46,195 nt of DNA from Desulfobacterales bacterium (GCA_015231595.1 JADGBH010000027.1:6843-53037), one strand, 5' to 3'. Shown: positions 19,029-28,058, counted from the first letter of the stretch. Numbers and translations are program-made. Notes: generated from the sequence alone by a model not told the origin.

Positions 19029-20906
19029 CTAATGTTTAATTAAAAAATTAATCCACATTTTTCTATATTCAACCTCTACACATTTCGCAAATAGTTCAGA
19101 ATTACATAATGGTGATGATTGCATTTTATTTCTAATGGACGCTCTTAGATTTTTAAGCATACCAATATTATAAGAAAGCTCTATGGATTTTGATATATAT
19201 TCGGGTATTGAATCTGCTATTAAATCTGTTAATCCTATTGAAGTTAATAAGCTTGCTCCTACCCGTGCAGAATGTCTATTTCCCCTTAATGTTATTACTG
19301 GAACTCCCATCCATAAGGCTTCACATGTAGTTGTTGTTCCGTTATAAGGAAAGGGATCTAAACAAATATCTATTTTATTATACATAGCCATATGTTCAAA
19401 TATTGATGGGTTGCCTGGTAAAAGATTTATTCTTGAATTGTCAATTTGATGTTTAGAAAATAATTTAAGAAAATAATTTTGAGCGTATTTATCAGCTAAT
19501 GGCTTATTTTTTATTATTAGCTTAGAGTTGGGAACTTTTTTTAATATTTCAGCCCATGTTTCTATGACTTTTAGATTTAGCTTAGCAATATTATTAAATG
19601 AGCCAAAGGTTATTGAATTAGATAATAAGACTGGAGGCGTAGATATTTCTGGAAACTGCTTTAAGGGAAGGTATGATAAAAATGTTTTAGGCAGTCTTAT
19701 AAGCTTTTCAGAATGATATTTATCTGCATCTCCTTTTGGATCAGCGATATTGTCTGTAAATCGAAAGTCAATTAAGGGAATGCCTGTTGTTCCTGGATAT
19801 CCGAGCCATGTAACTTGAAGAGGAGCTGGTTTTTGAGTGAATATCAAAAGTCTGTTGCCAGCGCTATGACCCGTAAGATCAACGAGTATATCTATTTTAT
19901 CTTCATAAATCATGTTTGAGGCCGAATCATCTGATATTCCCACAATGGATTTAAAATGATCTGATAGGCTTTTTATTTGTTCCGTGATTTCGTCTGTTTT
20001 TTTTGTGTTTGAATAGCAGAATATTTCAAAGTCTTTTTTGTTATGGGCAGACATAAGTGATAGAAAAAAAAAACTTACTGAATGTCTACAAAAGTCTGGC
20101 GAAACATAGCCTATTTTAAGTTTTTTAAAAGGTTCTATTGTATTTTTTAACTTAAATGTTTTAGGCTGATCTTTTGAATTATGTTTCCACCATTGAGTTG
20201 ATTCCTTATAAATTTCTTCTTCAGTATAAAACTCGTTCATCATAGCAAATAGGATATTGTTCCCAGCTTGATAAATGGATGGGTTTATTTTCAATGATTG
20301 CCTATAAAAATCTATACTCTCTTTTATCATTCCTATTTCTTTATAAATATTTCCAAGATTTATATAGGCTTCAGCATAGTTAGGCCTAATTTTAATTGCT
20401 TTTTTATAGCAGGCAATAGCTTTACTGAATTTAAGCTTTTGTTTCAAAGTATTACCCATATTTAAAAAAACTTCGGCGCAATCAGGTTTTAGGGAAATTG
20501 CTTTTTTATAGCATTTAATGGCTTCATCAAAATTTTCTTTGTAATTATAAGATTGCCCAAGATTATTATAAGCGGCTATAAAATTGGGATTTAATTCTAT
20601 CGATTTTTTATAATAAAAAATAGCATCGTCTAAATTTCCGATTTTTTGAAATAGGAAGCCGATATTATAAAAAGCTTGATCGTAATCCGTATTTAGCTCT
20701 GTTGCTTTTTTATAACACATAAGAGCATCATCAAACATTTCAATATGATCATAGACTGTGCCTAAATTATTATAGGCATCAGCATATTCAGGCATTATAC
20801 TAATTACTTTTTTATAACAGATAATTGCATTGCTAATATTACCATTAGCTATATTTAAATCTGCGAGTTGAAGATAATATGCTGCTAATTGTTCATTATG
20901 AATCAT
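19029..20906 (-). CDS. TPR-containing O-GlcNAc transferase/SPINDLY-like glycosyltransferase (GT41)
   Basis: 625 residues. Six 34-residue TPRs (about 7-212; repeats such as AYNNLG...DDAIxxYKKAIxLNP) are followed by a GT41-type catalytic region: KIGYVSPDFCRHSVSFF near 267, DILVDLTGHSAGNRL near 337, WLGYPGTTG near 370, TFGSFNNIAKL near 445, and the nucleotide-binding DICLDPFPYNGTTTTCEALWMGVPVITLRG near 530. This is the layout of bacterial OGT/SPY-like enzymes, which glycosylate proteins on Ser/Thr or Asn. No flagellin or adhesin target is adjacent. It sits 34 bp after the CBS gene in an operon with lpxK. The start has no strong ribosome site. Confidence 0.9.
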   Translation of the reverse strand: MIHNEQLAAYYLQLADLNIANGNISNAIICYKKVISIMPEYADAYNNLGTVYDHIEMFDDALMCYKKATELNTDYDQAFYNIGFLFQKIGNLDDAIFYYKKSIELNPNFIAAYNNLGQSYNYKENFDEAIKCYKKAISLKPDCAEVFLNMGNTLKQKLKFSKAIACYKKAIKIRPNYAEAYINLGNIYKEIGMIKESIDFYRQSLKINPSIYQAGNNILFAMMNEFYTEEEIYKESTQWWKHNSKDQPKTFKLKNTIEPFKKLKIGYVSPDFCRHSVSFFFLSLMSAHNKKDFEIFCYSNTKKTDEITEQIKSLSDHFKSIVGISDDSASNMIYEDKIDILVDLTGHSAGNRLLIFTQKPAPLQVTWLGYPGTTGIPLIDFRFTDNIADPKGDADKYHSEKLIRLPKTFLSYLPLKQFPEISTPPVLLSNSITFGSFNNIAKLNLKVIETWAEILKKVPNSKLIIKNKPLADKYAQNYFLKLFSKHQIDNSRINLLPGNPSIFEHMAMYNKIDICLDPFPYNGTTTTCEALWMGVPVITLRGNRHSARVGASLLTSIGLTDLIADSIPEYISKSIELSYNIGMLKNLRASIRNKMQSSPLCNSELFAKCVEVEYRKMWINFLIKH

Positions 20907-20940
20907 TTTTACAATCTTTTCTGAAAGGGTCGGAAAATAG

Positions 20941-21504
20941 TTATACCCAAAGGTCCTCTGGTATTCTGTTAACGATCGCTCGTAAAATATCGCTCCTTGT
21001 TATAAGGCCTACTAAATCACCATTTTCTTCAACTATTGGCATAGAACCTATGCGTTCTTCAAATAAAACCTTTGCTATTTGTTTAATTTCTGTATCAGGT
21101 GTTGCCGTAAGAACCTTTGTTTTCATCATTTGAGAAATGTATTCAATATTTTCTGCTTTCGGGACTAATTTTAGTAAATCTCGATCCGATATTATGCCCA
21201 CCAGCTTTTTTTTTCCCCTTGAAATAACAGGGACGTGTCTAAATCTGTTATCCTTAATTAATGTCCAAGCTTGTTCTATGGTTGTATCTGGAAAAAGATA
21301 AGAAACTGGTCTGGACATAATGTTTTTCGCTAAAAGAGGAGGAGTTTTTCCATTTGGTAATTGGGCTTCAGTCTGCTCATAAGATTCAATGGCTTCTTTT
21401 GTTTTTTTATTAAATAAATCCATATTTTTAGCCTGTTTTTTATGTTTATTTAGAGATTGGACTCTATAGACCTGTATCCCATTATCAAACCATGAAAAAT
21501 CCAT
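20941..21504 (-). CDS. CBS-domain pair protein
   Basis: 187 residues from the chosen ATG at 21504. A longer in-frame start at 21561 would overlap lpxK by 77 bp; 21504 leaves a 20-bp overlap. After a variable N-terminus, two CBS motifs form a Bateman module: IMSRPVSYLFPDTTIEQAW...HVPVISRGKKKLVGIISDRDLL, and MKTKVLTATPDTEIKQIAKVL...GSMPIVEENGDLVGLITRSDIL. Such pairs bind adenine nucleotides and regulate partner proteins. There is no fused catalytic or membrane domain. The placement between lpxK and the GT41 gene suggests co-transcription but does not reveal a partner. Confidence 0.85.
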   Translation of the reverse strand: MDFSWFDNGIQVYRVQSLNKHKKQAKNMDLFNKKTKEAIESYEQTEAQLPNGKTPPLLAKNIMSRPVSYLFPDTTIEQAWTLIKDNRFRHVPVISRGKKKLVGIISDRDLLKLVPKAENIEYISQMMKTKVLTATPDTEIKQIAKVLFEERIGSMPIVEENGDLVGLITRSDILRAIVNRIPEDLWV

Positions 21505-22651
21505 TGGTATTATCCAGTAATTGTTTAAGTAGATTGTTGAATTTTTCTTCATATCTTCCAAATGAAATTTTAACGGAAATTACAATAAGCATTTTCTTGG
21601 AATTAAACTTTTTGTCGAGTTTGACATAATCTTTATCAGTAGTAGCTATAGCTTCTATATCGTTAGACTCTTTTATTATGTCTTCTAAATCTTGCTTATT
21701 ATATCGATAATGATCTGGAAAATCTTTAAATTTTTTTACTTTAAATCCTAAATATTCAAGGCTTTTTTTAAACTCATTGTTTTTAGCTATGCCTGAAAAA
21801 GCTAAAATTTCTTTGTTTTTAATTAATTCTATTTCATTTGTTAAACAGTTTTGATTAATACGATGATTAAATATAGTTTCGGCATTTTTTATTATTTTAT
21901 AAATATATGGCGTATGCTTTGATAAAAAGATTGGGACATTTGTAGACAAATATTTCTGAACCTTTTCAAGTAAATGAGTTTTTTCTGTATCCGTTAAGTA
22001 TTGACTTCTCGTTATTATAACTGCATCAGCCCTTTTAAGAGAGCTTAATGGTTCTCTTAATATTCCCCTGGGAAGAAGATGATTATTTCCGAAAGGATGG
22101 GACGCATCGAGTAAAACAAGGTTAATATTCCGATTAAGCTGTATATGGGAAAAAGCATCATCAAGTATAATAACATCAGGTTTAAAAAGGTTTAATGATA
22201 ATTTCCCGGATTCAAAACGATTTTGGCCAATAACAACAGGGATATTTTTTAAATGTTCTGATATTAAAACAGGCTCATCACCAGCCATTTCAGGTGTCAT
22301 TAAAATATTTTTTCCATCACATACAACTCCGCCTTTATTGGATTCTTTACCTTTATATCCCCTACTTATAACGGAACATTTATATCCGATTTTTGTTATT
22401 TGTTCAGATATATATATTGTCATTGGCGTTTTTCCGGTGCCTCCAGCGGTAATATTGCCAACTGATATAACGTTGCAGTTAAGTTTGTTTGATTTGAGTA
22501 TGTTAATTCTAAATAAGAAAAGCCTAAATTTAATTATAAGCCCGTATACTAATGAAAGCAAATATAGTAAAATAGCGAGAAAGCTGAAATCGTTATTTTT
22601 GTTTGCTTTTAAGATTTCCTCAATTTTTTTTTTAAATAAAAAAATTTTCAT
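21485..22651 (-). CDS. lpxK: Tetraacyldisaccharide 4'-kinase LpxK
   Basis: 388 residues; adds the 4'-phosphate to the lipid A precursor at the inner membrane. Seen: a hydrophobic N-terminal anchor (about 24-47), Walker A variant GNITAGGTGKTP (65-76), CSVISRGYKG, VGDEP-like AGDEPVLI, DVIILDDAFSH and LREPLSSLKRADAVIITR. The C-terminus reaches FPDHYRY and ATTDKDYVKL, conserved in LpxK. Length is slightly above the family norm. The start has only a distant AAGGAG. It is followed by the overlapping CBS gene and preceded 92 bp upstream by the Fe-alcohol dehydrogenase. Its presence shows that the cell makes lipid A. Confidence 0.93.
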   Translation of the reverse strand: MKIFLFKKKIEEILKANKNNDFSFLAILLYLLSLVYGLIIKFRLFLFRINILKSNKLNCNVISVGNITAGGTGKTPMTIYISEQITKIGYKCSVISRGYKGKESNKGGVVCDGKNILMTPEMAGDEPVLISEHLKNIPVVIGQNRFESGKLSLNLFKPDVIILDDAFSHIQLNRNINLVLLDASHPFGNNHLLPRGILREPLSSLKRADAVIITRSQYLTDTEKTHLLEKVQKYLSTNVPIFLSKHTPYIYKIIKNAETIFNHRINQNCLTNEIELIKNKEILAFSGIAKNNEFKKSLEYLGFKVKKFKDFPDHYRYNKQDLEDIIKESNDIEAIATTDKDYVKLDKKFNSKKMLIVISVKISFGRYEEKFNNLLKQLLDNTNGFFMV

Positions 22652-22743
22652 AGATTAAAGTAATTATAGAGGGTCTCCTTTTAAAAATCGGAAGGAGCTT
22701 TTATGAGTTTCAAATAAAAAATTAAGATCATTAATTAGTTGAT

Positions 22744-23919
22744 TTAGTAAGCATTTTTTATATTAATTAATATTTCTTCGGCAACTATTTCTCTTGGATT
22801 AAAAAAAGAAGTTACATCTTTTACAGCGGCTTTTGCAATGGACAGGAGCCCATCTTCAGGGACTCCTACATCCCTTAATCTAATATCTAATGTTCCTAAC
22901 TCGTTAAGTTTTTTTGTAAGATGTCTTATTTCTTGAATTACTTTTCTTGCACCCTCTGCTATAGACATAGTGGCAACATCTAAGCCTATATAATGGGCAA
23001 GACATATTAGTTTATCTTTTATATATTCGAAATTATATTCTAACCCGTGAGGAAGGAATATACCATTTGCAACTCCATGGGGAACATTGTAAAGTCCACC
23101 CGCAGCGTGAGCCATACTATGAACGCATCCTACCATTGAATGATTAAAAGCTATTCCAGCCAGAGTTGAAGCAATAAGCATGTTGCCTCTCGCTTCAATA
23201 TTATTTCCATCTTCTGCCGCTGCAATAAGGTTTTGAAATATGAGATTAACTGCTGATGATGCAAAAATATCTGATATCGGAGATGCGTTAATGCCGACAT
23301 AAGCCTCTATTGAATGCGTTAAAGCGTCCATTGCTGTAATTGCAGTAATTTTAGGCGACATAGTAATTGTCATTTCAGGGTCAAGAACCGCAAGGTTTGG
23401 GCGTAAAAATTTATCTGTAAATGCAAGTTTTACCTTATTTTTTTCATCATATATTGTAGCTACTGTTGTAACTTCACTACCAGTTCCAGAGGTTGTAGGG
23501 ATAACTATAGATGTTTTTAACGGTTTTGTAAGTATATTGACCCCAGAGTAATATTTAGCGAGATCTCCTCCATTGGAATAAAGTATATTTGCTACTTTTG
23601 CGGTATCAATAACACTACCACCACCTATGGAAATAAATCCATCGGCATTAGTCTCTTTTGCTTTTTCTGCGCAAGCCTTTACAGCTTTTATTTCTGAATC
23701 GGGGGGGATATCTAAAAATTCGCCGGCTATATCATATCCAGCGGCTTTTATGCCATCAGTAACTTTTTTAACTAAACCAAGTTTATATATTATTTTATCA
23801 GCTACAATAAAATATCGCTTTCCTTCTATATTGTCTAATTGAGTCTTTAAATCAGATGCTATTCCAACCCCGTAAATTATTTTAGTAGGATTGCAAAATT
23901 CAAAAAATTCAGGTAGCAT
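22744..23919 (-). CDS. Iron-containing alcohol dehydrogenase
   Basis: 391 residues of the group III Fe-ADH family (NAD(P)-dependent alcohol/aldehyde interconversion). The nucleotide-binding motif GGGSVID is at 99-105. The metal ligands are recognisable: Asp198 and His202 (MDALTHSIEAYV), His267 (CVHSMAHAAGG) and His281 (NVPHG). PTTSGTGSEVT near 141 is also typical. Full length, with a good TAAGGAGAT ribosome site just upstream. Substrate not assignable (1,3-propanediol, lactaldehyde and butanol types share these motifs). It is the first gene of the leftward run through lpxK, CBS and GT41. Confidence 0.92.
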   Translation of the reverse strand: MLPEFFEFCNPTKIIYGVGIASDLKTQLDNIEGKRYFIVADKIIYKLGLVKKVTDGIKAAGYDIAGEFLDIPPDSEIKAVKACAEKAKETNADGFISIGGGSVIDTAKVANILYSNGGDLAKYYSGVNILTKPLKTSIVIPTTSGTGSEVTTVATIYDEKNKVKLAFTDKFLRPNLAVLDPEMTITMSPKITAITAMDALTHSIEAYVGINASPISDIFASSAVNLIFQNLIAAAEDGNNIEARGNMLIASTLAGIAFNHSMVGCVHSMAHAAGGLYNVPHGVANGIFLPHGLEYNFEYIKDKLICLAHYIGLDVATMSIAEGARKVIQEIRHLTKKLNELGTLDIRLRDVGVPEDGLLSIAKAAVKDVTSFFNPREIVAEEILINIKNAY

Positions 23920-23944
23920 TTCATTATCTCCTTATTTTTTGTTG

Positions 23945-23978
23945 ATTCTTTTTATTTTATAATTCTTTTTATTTTATA
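23945..23978. repeat. 17-bp tandem repeat, two copies
   Basis: Two perfect consecutive copies of ATTCTTTTTATTTTATA (23945-23961 and 23962-23978) just upstream of the Fe-ADH start, in the divergent promoter region. Copy number could vary by slippage and affect promoter spacing. Confidence 0.7.
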
Positions 23979-24101
23979 ATTTTTTTGATTTGTATTAAAT
24001 TTTACGCTTTGCTATCATCAATTCATTTTGTTGTCAATGTTTAGCAAAGAATGGCTACTTTTTAAGTATATAGAATGGAATAAAAAAATTAGGAATGCAT
24101 C

Positions 24102-24812
24102 ATGATCGTTGTCGCTGATAATAAGCCTTATTTAATAGTTTATGAATTTGTTTTTGAAAATAATAGGATAAAAAAATTCACTATATCGCTAAATCCTAAA
24201 ACTATTGAAATAATTCCACATGAAAAACAAAAAAAAGCAAGCTGGGCAAAACTTAAAAATAATCAGTGTGTTTGTTGCCCATTGAACCCTCGAATTCATA
24301 AATATTGTCCAATATCATTAAACATTGCGGAGCTTGTTGAAGAATTCAAGGAAATGATTTCATCTGATAGCTGCCTTGTTAGATGCATTATTCCTGAACG
24401 AATTTATATAAAACAAACTTCGATTATGGAGGGACTTTCATCAATATTTGGAATCATAATGGCTACAAGTAGTTGTCCAATTATGGCTTTTTTGAAACCT
24501 ATGGCAAGATTTCATCTTCCTTTTTCTACGGTTGAAGAAACAGTTGTAAGGTCAACGTCTATGTATCTTTTAAGGCAATATTTCGCTTATAGAAAAAATA
24601 AGATACCTGATTTAGCCTTGAAAAAGCTTGATAATCTGTATGCAAATGTTAAGCTTTTAAATAAAGGCATTTTAGCAAGAATAAAAAGTGTAGTAGCTCA
24701 AGATGCTGATATGAATGCAATTTTTATACTTCATTCTTTATCTGAAAATTTGACAATGGAAATTGATTTTAGTCTCGAATCTTTAGAATACCTTTTTATG
24801 ACTGAAATTTAA
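24102..24812 (+). CDS. Unrecognised conserved-looking protein with N-terminal cysteine cluster
   Basis: 236 residues, not assigned to a family. An N-terminal beta-rich part (about 1-45; VYEFVFENNRIKKFTISLN) leads to a Cys motif CVCCPLNPRIHKYC (Cys56, 58, 59, 69) and then Cys91 and Cys95 (SCLVRC), which could bind a metal or a cluster. The segment SIFGIIMATSSCPIMAFLKPMARFHLPFSTVEETVVRSTSMYLLRQYF (about 113-160, described not as one motif) has the look of a conserved core, and the remainder is helical. There is no signal peptide. It ends 10 bp before the GDPD gene, which carries AAGGAGAG, so the two are probably co-transcribed. An N-terminal PilZ-like or redox role is only a guess. Confidence 0.75.
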   Translation: MIVVADNKPYLIVYEFVFENNRIKKFTISLNPKTIEIIPHEKQKKASWAKLKNNQCVCCPLNPRIHKYCPISLNIAELVEEFKEMISSDSCLVRCIIPERIYIKQTSIMEGLSSIFGIIMATSSCPIMAFLKPMARFHLPFSTVEETVVRSTSMYLLRQYFAYRKNKIPDLALKKLDNLYANVKLLNKGILARIKSVVAQDADMNAIFILHSLSENLTMEIDFSLESLEYLFMTEI

Positions 24813-24822
24813 GGAGAGATTT

Positions 24823-25506
24823 ATGATTTGTATCGCCCATAGAGGAGCAAGCGGCCATGAGCCTGAAAATACCCTTAGGGCAATTAAAAAAGCTTTAAGT
24901 ATGGGGGCAAAATGGTTTGAACTTGACGTATATCCTGTTGAAAACGAGTTAGTTGTAATCCATGATGAAAAACTCGATAGAACTACTAATGGCAAAGGAT
25001 ATGTAATGGAACATTCCCTTAGATATATTCAAAGTCTCGATGCAGGCAAAGGTGAACCTGTTCCTTTACTTCGCGAAGTTTTTGATCTTATTAATGAGGA
25101 TAATTGCGTAAATATAGAACTAAAAGCAAAAGGAACAGCTACTCTCGTTTCTAATCTAATTAATGAATATGTATCTAATAAAAATAAAAATTTTAAAAAT
25201 TTTATAGTGTCATCTTTTATTCACGATGAGTTAAGGATACTTAGAACAATAGATGATAAAATTTTACTCGGAATTTTATCTGATCGCCCATATTCTGGTA
25301 TTTTAAGTCTTGCGAAGGAGCTTGCAGCTTATTCTATAAATCTTAAATATACTAAAGTTACTAAAGATTTTATTACCGATGCCCACAAAGAAGGCTTAAA
25401 AGTATTTACATATACGGTAAATGATAAACTTTCTATAGAGAAAATGGACAATTTAGGAGTAGATGGAGTATTTACGAATTTTCCTGAGCTTTTTTATAAA
25501 AAATAA
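24823..25506 (+). CDS. Glycerophosphodiester phosphodiesterase
   Basis: 227 residues of the GDPD (UgpQ-like) family, which splits glycerophosphodiesters into sn-glycerol 3-phosphate and an alcohol. Active-site motifs: IAHRGASGHEPENT (catalytic His6, Arg7, Glu13), WFELDVY (metal Glu33, Asp35), VVIHDEKLDRTTNGKG (His47) and INIELK-like VNIELKAKG. Short for the family but complete, cytoplasmic and without a signal peptide. AAGGAGAG precedes the start. It could supply G3P for PlsB (plsB lies at 42580), which is a pathway inference only. Confidence 0.92.
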   Translation: MICIAHRGASGHEPENTLRAIKKALSMGAKWFELDVYPVENELVVIHDEKLDRTTNGKGYVMEHSLRYIQSLDAGKGEPVPLLREVFDLINEDNCVNIELKAKGTATLVSNLINEYVSNKNKNFKNFIVSSFIHDELRILRTIDDKILLGILSDRPYSGILSLAKELAAYSINLKYTKVTKDFITDAHKEGLKVFTYTVNDKLSIEKMDNLGVDGVFTNFPELFYKK

Positions 25507-25619
25507 AAAGGATACTCGATTATAAAATTAATTCGAAAAAACCTTATAAGTTCCCCTTTTTTTTAAAGAGGTATTTAGAGGGATTTTAAAGTAGTTAGAA
25601 AAATATTAGGAGGAACAAC

Positions 25620-26741
25620 ATGATAAAAAGAGTTGGTAAATATCTTGAAATGACTGGGGATGGCGATTTTAAACTTCTTGAAAATGTGCCTGAAGGAAGT
25701 ATTGACGCTCATGTTCATTTAGGAGCTTTTACAAAGCTTCCAATTTTAGGGGGGATAAATTTAACAGGTCCTGGTAATTATATTGAAAATCTTAAATATC
25801 ATCTTGATCAATTATGGAAGTATAAACTTGATATAGCTTATGATTTTAGAAAAGATTTTCTTAAAGGATTTACCGGACTTTTTGACATAGCTCCTTTAAA
25901 AACAAATCTTGAAAGTCCTAAAACTGAAATTTATTACACATTGACAGGCTTTACAGATTTATTTGATTATTCAAAACCTTCTTTTATAAATTTTAAAAAT
26001 TTTTATCATTTGAGTTTTATAAAAGATTTAGGCAAGTTTTATATAAATTTTTTTCATGGCTTAAAGCAGTCAAATCGGGATAATTTACAGTCTTATTTAA
26101 ACGAATTCGGAATAGAAAAAGCGGCAGTTATATCCGTTGAAACTAATCGTTTTACCAGATTTTCAAAAGAACTTTATGATACATGTAAAGACCATTCAAA
26201 TTTGATTTTATTTTGCAGTGTTCATCCTTATAATCCAGACATGGAGCTTACTATAGTTGACTACCGTTCAAAAGGTATTGTGGGGTTAAAATTTCATCCT
26301 GATTTTCAAGGAGTTTCTCCTGATTCAAAAGAAGCCTTGAATTTATTTGATATATGTCAATCGACTAAAATGGTTGTTCAATGCCATGTAGGATGGCCTA
26401 TCAAAGGAGTAGGTTTATCAAAGCCAGAATTATATTCTAAAGCTATAAGGGAATTTCCAGATTTAAAATTTGTTTTATGCCACATAGGTCTTGCCGAATA
26501 TGAGGAAACAATAAATTTAGCAAGTTCCTATGATAATGTTTTTTTAGAAACAAGCGGGCAGCCATCGGAAGGAATAAAAAAAGCAGCGTCAAAAATAGGT
26601 GCTGATAAAATAATATTCGGAACTGATTGGCCAGTATATCATCCTGCTGTACCCATAAGCGCTGTTATGGAAGCTTTTCCAAATGAGTCTGACAGAGTAA
26701 AAGTTTTTAAGTCAAATTTTGAAAAACTACTTAATTTATAA
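25620..26741 (+). CDS. Amidohydrolase-family protein
   Basis: 373 residues with the amidohydrolase-2 motif series: SIDAHVHLGA (His31, His33), CSVHPYNPD, GLKFHPDFQG, VVQCHVGW, FVLCHIGLAEYEE and IFGTDWPVYHPA. An insert of about 110 residues between the first metal motif and the barrel (about 40-160) is longer than in the 8633 paralogue. A strong TTAGGAGG site is 6 bp before the ATG. It is followed 14 bp later by the LIM/DA1-like gene. The substrate is unknown. Confidence 0.82.
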   Translation: MIKRVGKYLEMTGDGDFKLLENVPEGSIDAHVHLGAFTKLPILGGINLTGPGNYIENLKYHLDQLWKYKLDIAYDFRKDFLKGFTGLFDIAPLKTNLESPKTEIYYTLTGFTDLFDYSKPSFINFKNFYHLSFIKDLGKFYINFFHGLKQSNRDNLQSYLNEFGIEKAAVISVETNRFTRFSKELYDTCKDHSNLILFCSVHPYNPDMELTIVDYRSKGIVGLKFHPDFQGVSPDSKEALNLFDICQSTKMVVQCHVGWPIKGVGLSKPELYSKAIREFPDLKFVLCHIGLAEYEETINLASSYDNVFLETSGQPSEGIKKAASKIGADKIIFGTDWPVYHPAVPISAVMEAFPNESDRVKVFKSNFEKLLNL

Positions 26742-26755
26742 ATTAACGTTATATT

Positions 26756-27940
26756 ATGAAAAAAAATATTAAATATATATCCATATTTTCAATAGTAATC
26801 TTTAGCATTTTAATTTATTATGGAATAGGAAATGTTCAGGAATCAACAATGGAAATAAAATGTTATCAATGTAAAAAACCGATTGTCGGGAATTATATTC
26901 GTATTGGTGACCGCTCATTTCATCCGGATTGTTTTACTTGCAAATATTGCAAGAAACCAATTAATGGTCCTTATCAAAATGATGGCTCAAAGTATTACCA
27001 TTCAGATTGTTATAAAAAAGTTAAAGGCTATGTTTGCGACCACTGTGGAGAACTATTAGGCGAAGTATGGCAGGTATATAACAATAAAAAATATCATCAA
27101 GGTTGTTATGAAAAGTATTACCAGCCACGTTGCGATATTTGCGGATTACCTATTCAAGATAAATATACAACTGATGATAAAGGCAAATATCATGCATCAT
27201 GTTATAGGGAACACAAATTGCCTAAGTGCGATATTTGCTTACGACCAATAGAAGGTGAGTATATTAAGGATGTATGGGGACATAAAGCCCATAAACATCA
27301 TAATGGGCAAAAAACAGTTACATGTGATACTTGTTCGCGAATACTTTCGTCAGCAACATCAAATGGAGCTTTCAAGTATAGTGACGGTAGATATATATGC
27401 GGCTACTGCAAAGCTGGAGCTATTGAAAATATTGAATCTGCAAAACGATATGTACCTGAAATACTTAAGCAGCTCAGTCAATACGGAATGAAGGGAATTC
27501 CAAATAATATCCCGATTTTTCTTGTAGATCGTAATCAATTAGCAAAAATATCAAACAATAAATTTTCTAAAGATACAAAAGGCTTTACAAAAATTGAAAC
27601 GAAATTATTAAACAACGTCAAAGTTTCTTCTTCCTATGAAATTTATATATTATTCGGCCTTCAGGAATTAGCATTTAAAGGCACTCTTGCACATGAATTG
27701 TTGCATGTATGGCAATTTGAACACAATGCTCGTCTATCTAAAATTGAATCTGAAGGTTTTTGTAATTTAGGATCAGCAATTATATATGAATCAGGCAGTA
27801 GCCAGTTAGCTACAATCTTATTAGATAATTTAAAAAATGATCCTGACCCGATTTATGGTGCAGGGTATAGAAAAATGTCTAAAAAGCTTGAATCAATTGG
27901 ATGGGCAAAATTGTTAGATCAGGTTAGAGGAACACGTTAA
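26756..27940 (+). CDS. Membrane-anchored LIM-domain protein with C-terminal DA1-like metallopeptidase
   Basis: 394 residues. One N-terminal hydrophobic helix (about 6-26) predicts an anchor or signal, placing the rest outside the cytoplasm. A canonical LIM domain follows: Cys36, Cys39, His56, Cys59, Cys62, Cys65, His82, Cys85. A second LIM-like double finger uses Cys94/97, His114, Cys117, Cys126/129, His146, Cys149, and further Cys pairs occur at 158/161, 190/193 and 215/218. The C-terminus has EIYILFGLQELAFKGT, then the zinc site HELLH (313-317) and ESEGFCNLGS with Glu333 as probable third ligand. This matches the order seen in the plant DA1 peptidase (LIM, then HEMMH, then EEGICQ). The start has no clear ribosome site. 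Family resemblance is by eye; the substrate is unknown. Confidence 0.85.
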   Translation: MKKNIKYISIFSIVIFSILIYYGIGNVQESTMEIKCYQCKKPIVGNYIRIGDRSFHPDCFTCKYCKKPINGPYQNDGSKYYHSDCYKKVKGYVCDHCGELLGEVWQVYNNKKYHQGCYEKYYQPRCDICGLPIQDKYTTDDKGKYHASCYREHKLPKCDICLRPIEGEYIKDVWGHKAHKHHNGQKTVTCDTCSRILSSATSNGAFKYSDGRYICGYCKAGAIENIESAKRYVPEILKQLSQYGMKGIPNNIPIFLVDRNQLAKISNNKFSKDTKGFTKIETKLLNNVKVSSSYEIYILFGLQELAFKGTLAHELLHVWQFEHNARLSKIESEGFCNLGSAIIYESGSSQLATILLDNLKNDPDPIYGAGYRKMSKKLESIGWAKLLDQVRGTR

Positions 27941-27942
27941 TA

Positions 27943-28058
27943 TATTCAGTTGATTAAGGCTAAAAGTAAAGACTAATTAAAATTTTATTATTGATAGTAA
28001 TATCAATAATAAAATAATTTGTGCGCTATCTCTAATATTTTTAGCCTTAATCATAGAT
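27943..28058. repeat. Dispersed palindromic element, copy 2, with perfect 15-bp hairpin
   Basis: The left half has TTCAG, ATTAAGGCTAAAAGTAAAGACTAA-like order, as in other copies. At the centre, arms 27982-27996 and 28001-28015 are perfectly complementary around GTAA. The right half carries TTTTAGCCTTAAT in inverted orientation, so the element looks like two half-copies head to head. It lies between the convergent LIM/DA1 and scpB genes and may end transcription both ways. Confidence 0.75.

Noticed and set aside
21505..21561. Longer N-terminus for the CBS protein starting at 21561
   Set aside because: It would overlap lpxK by 77 bp and adds residues with no family character. The ATG at 21504 is the more economical start.
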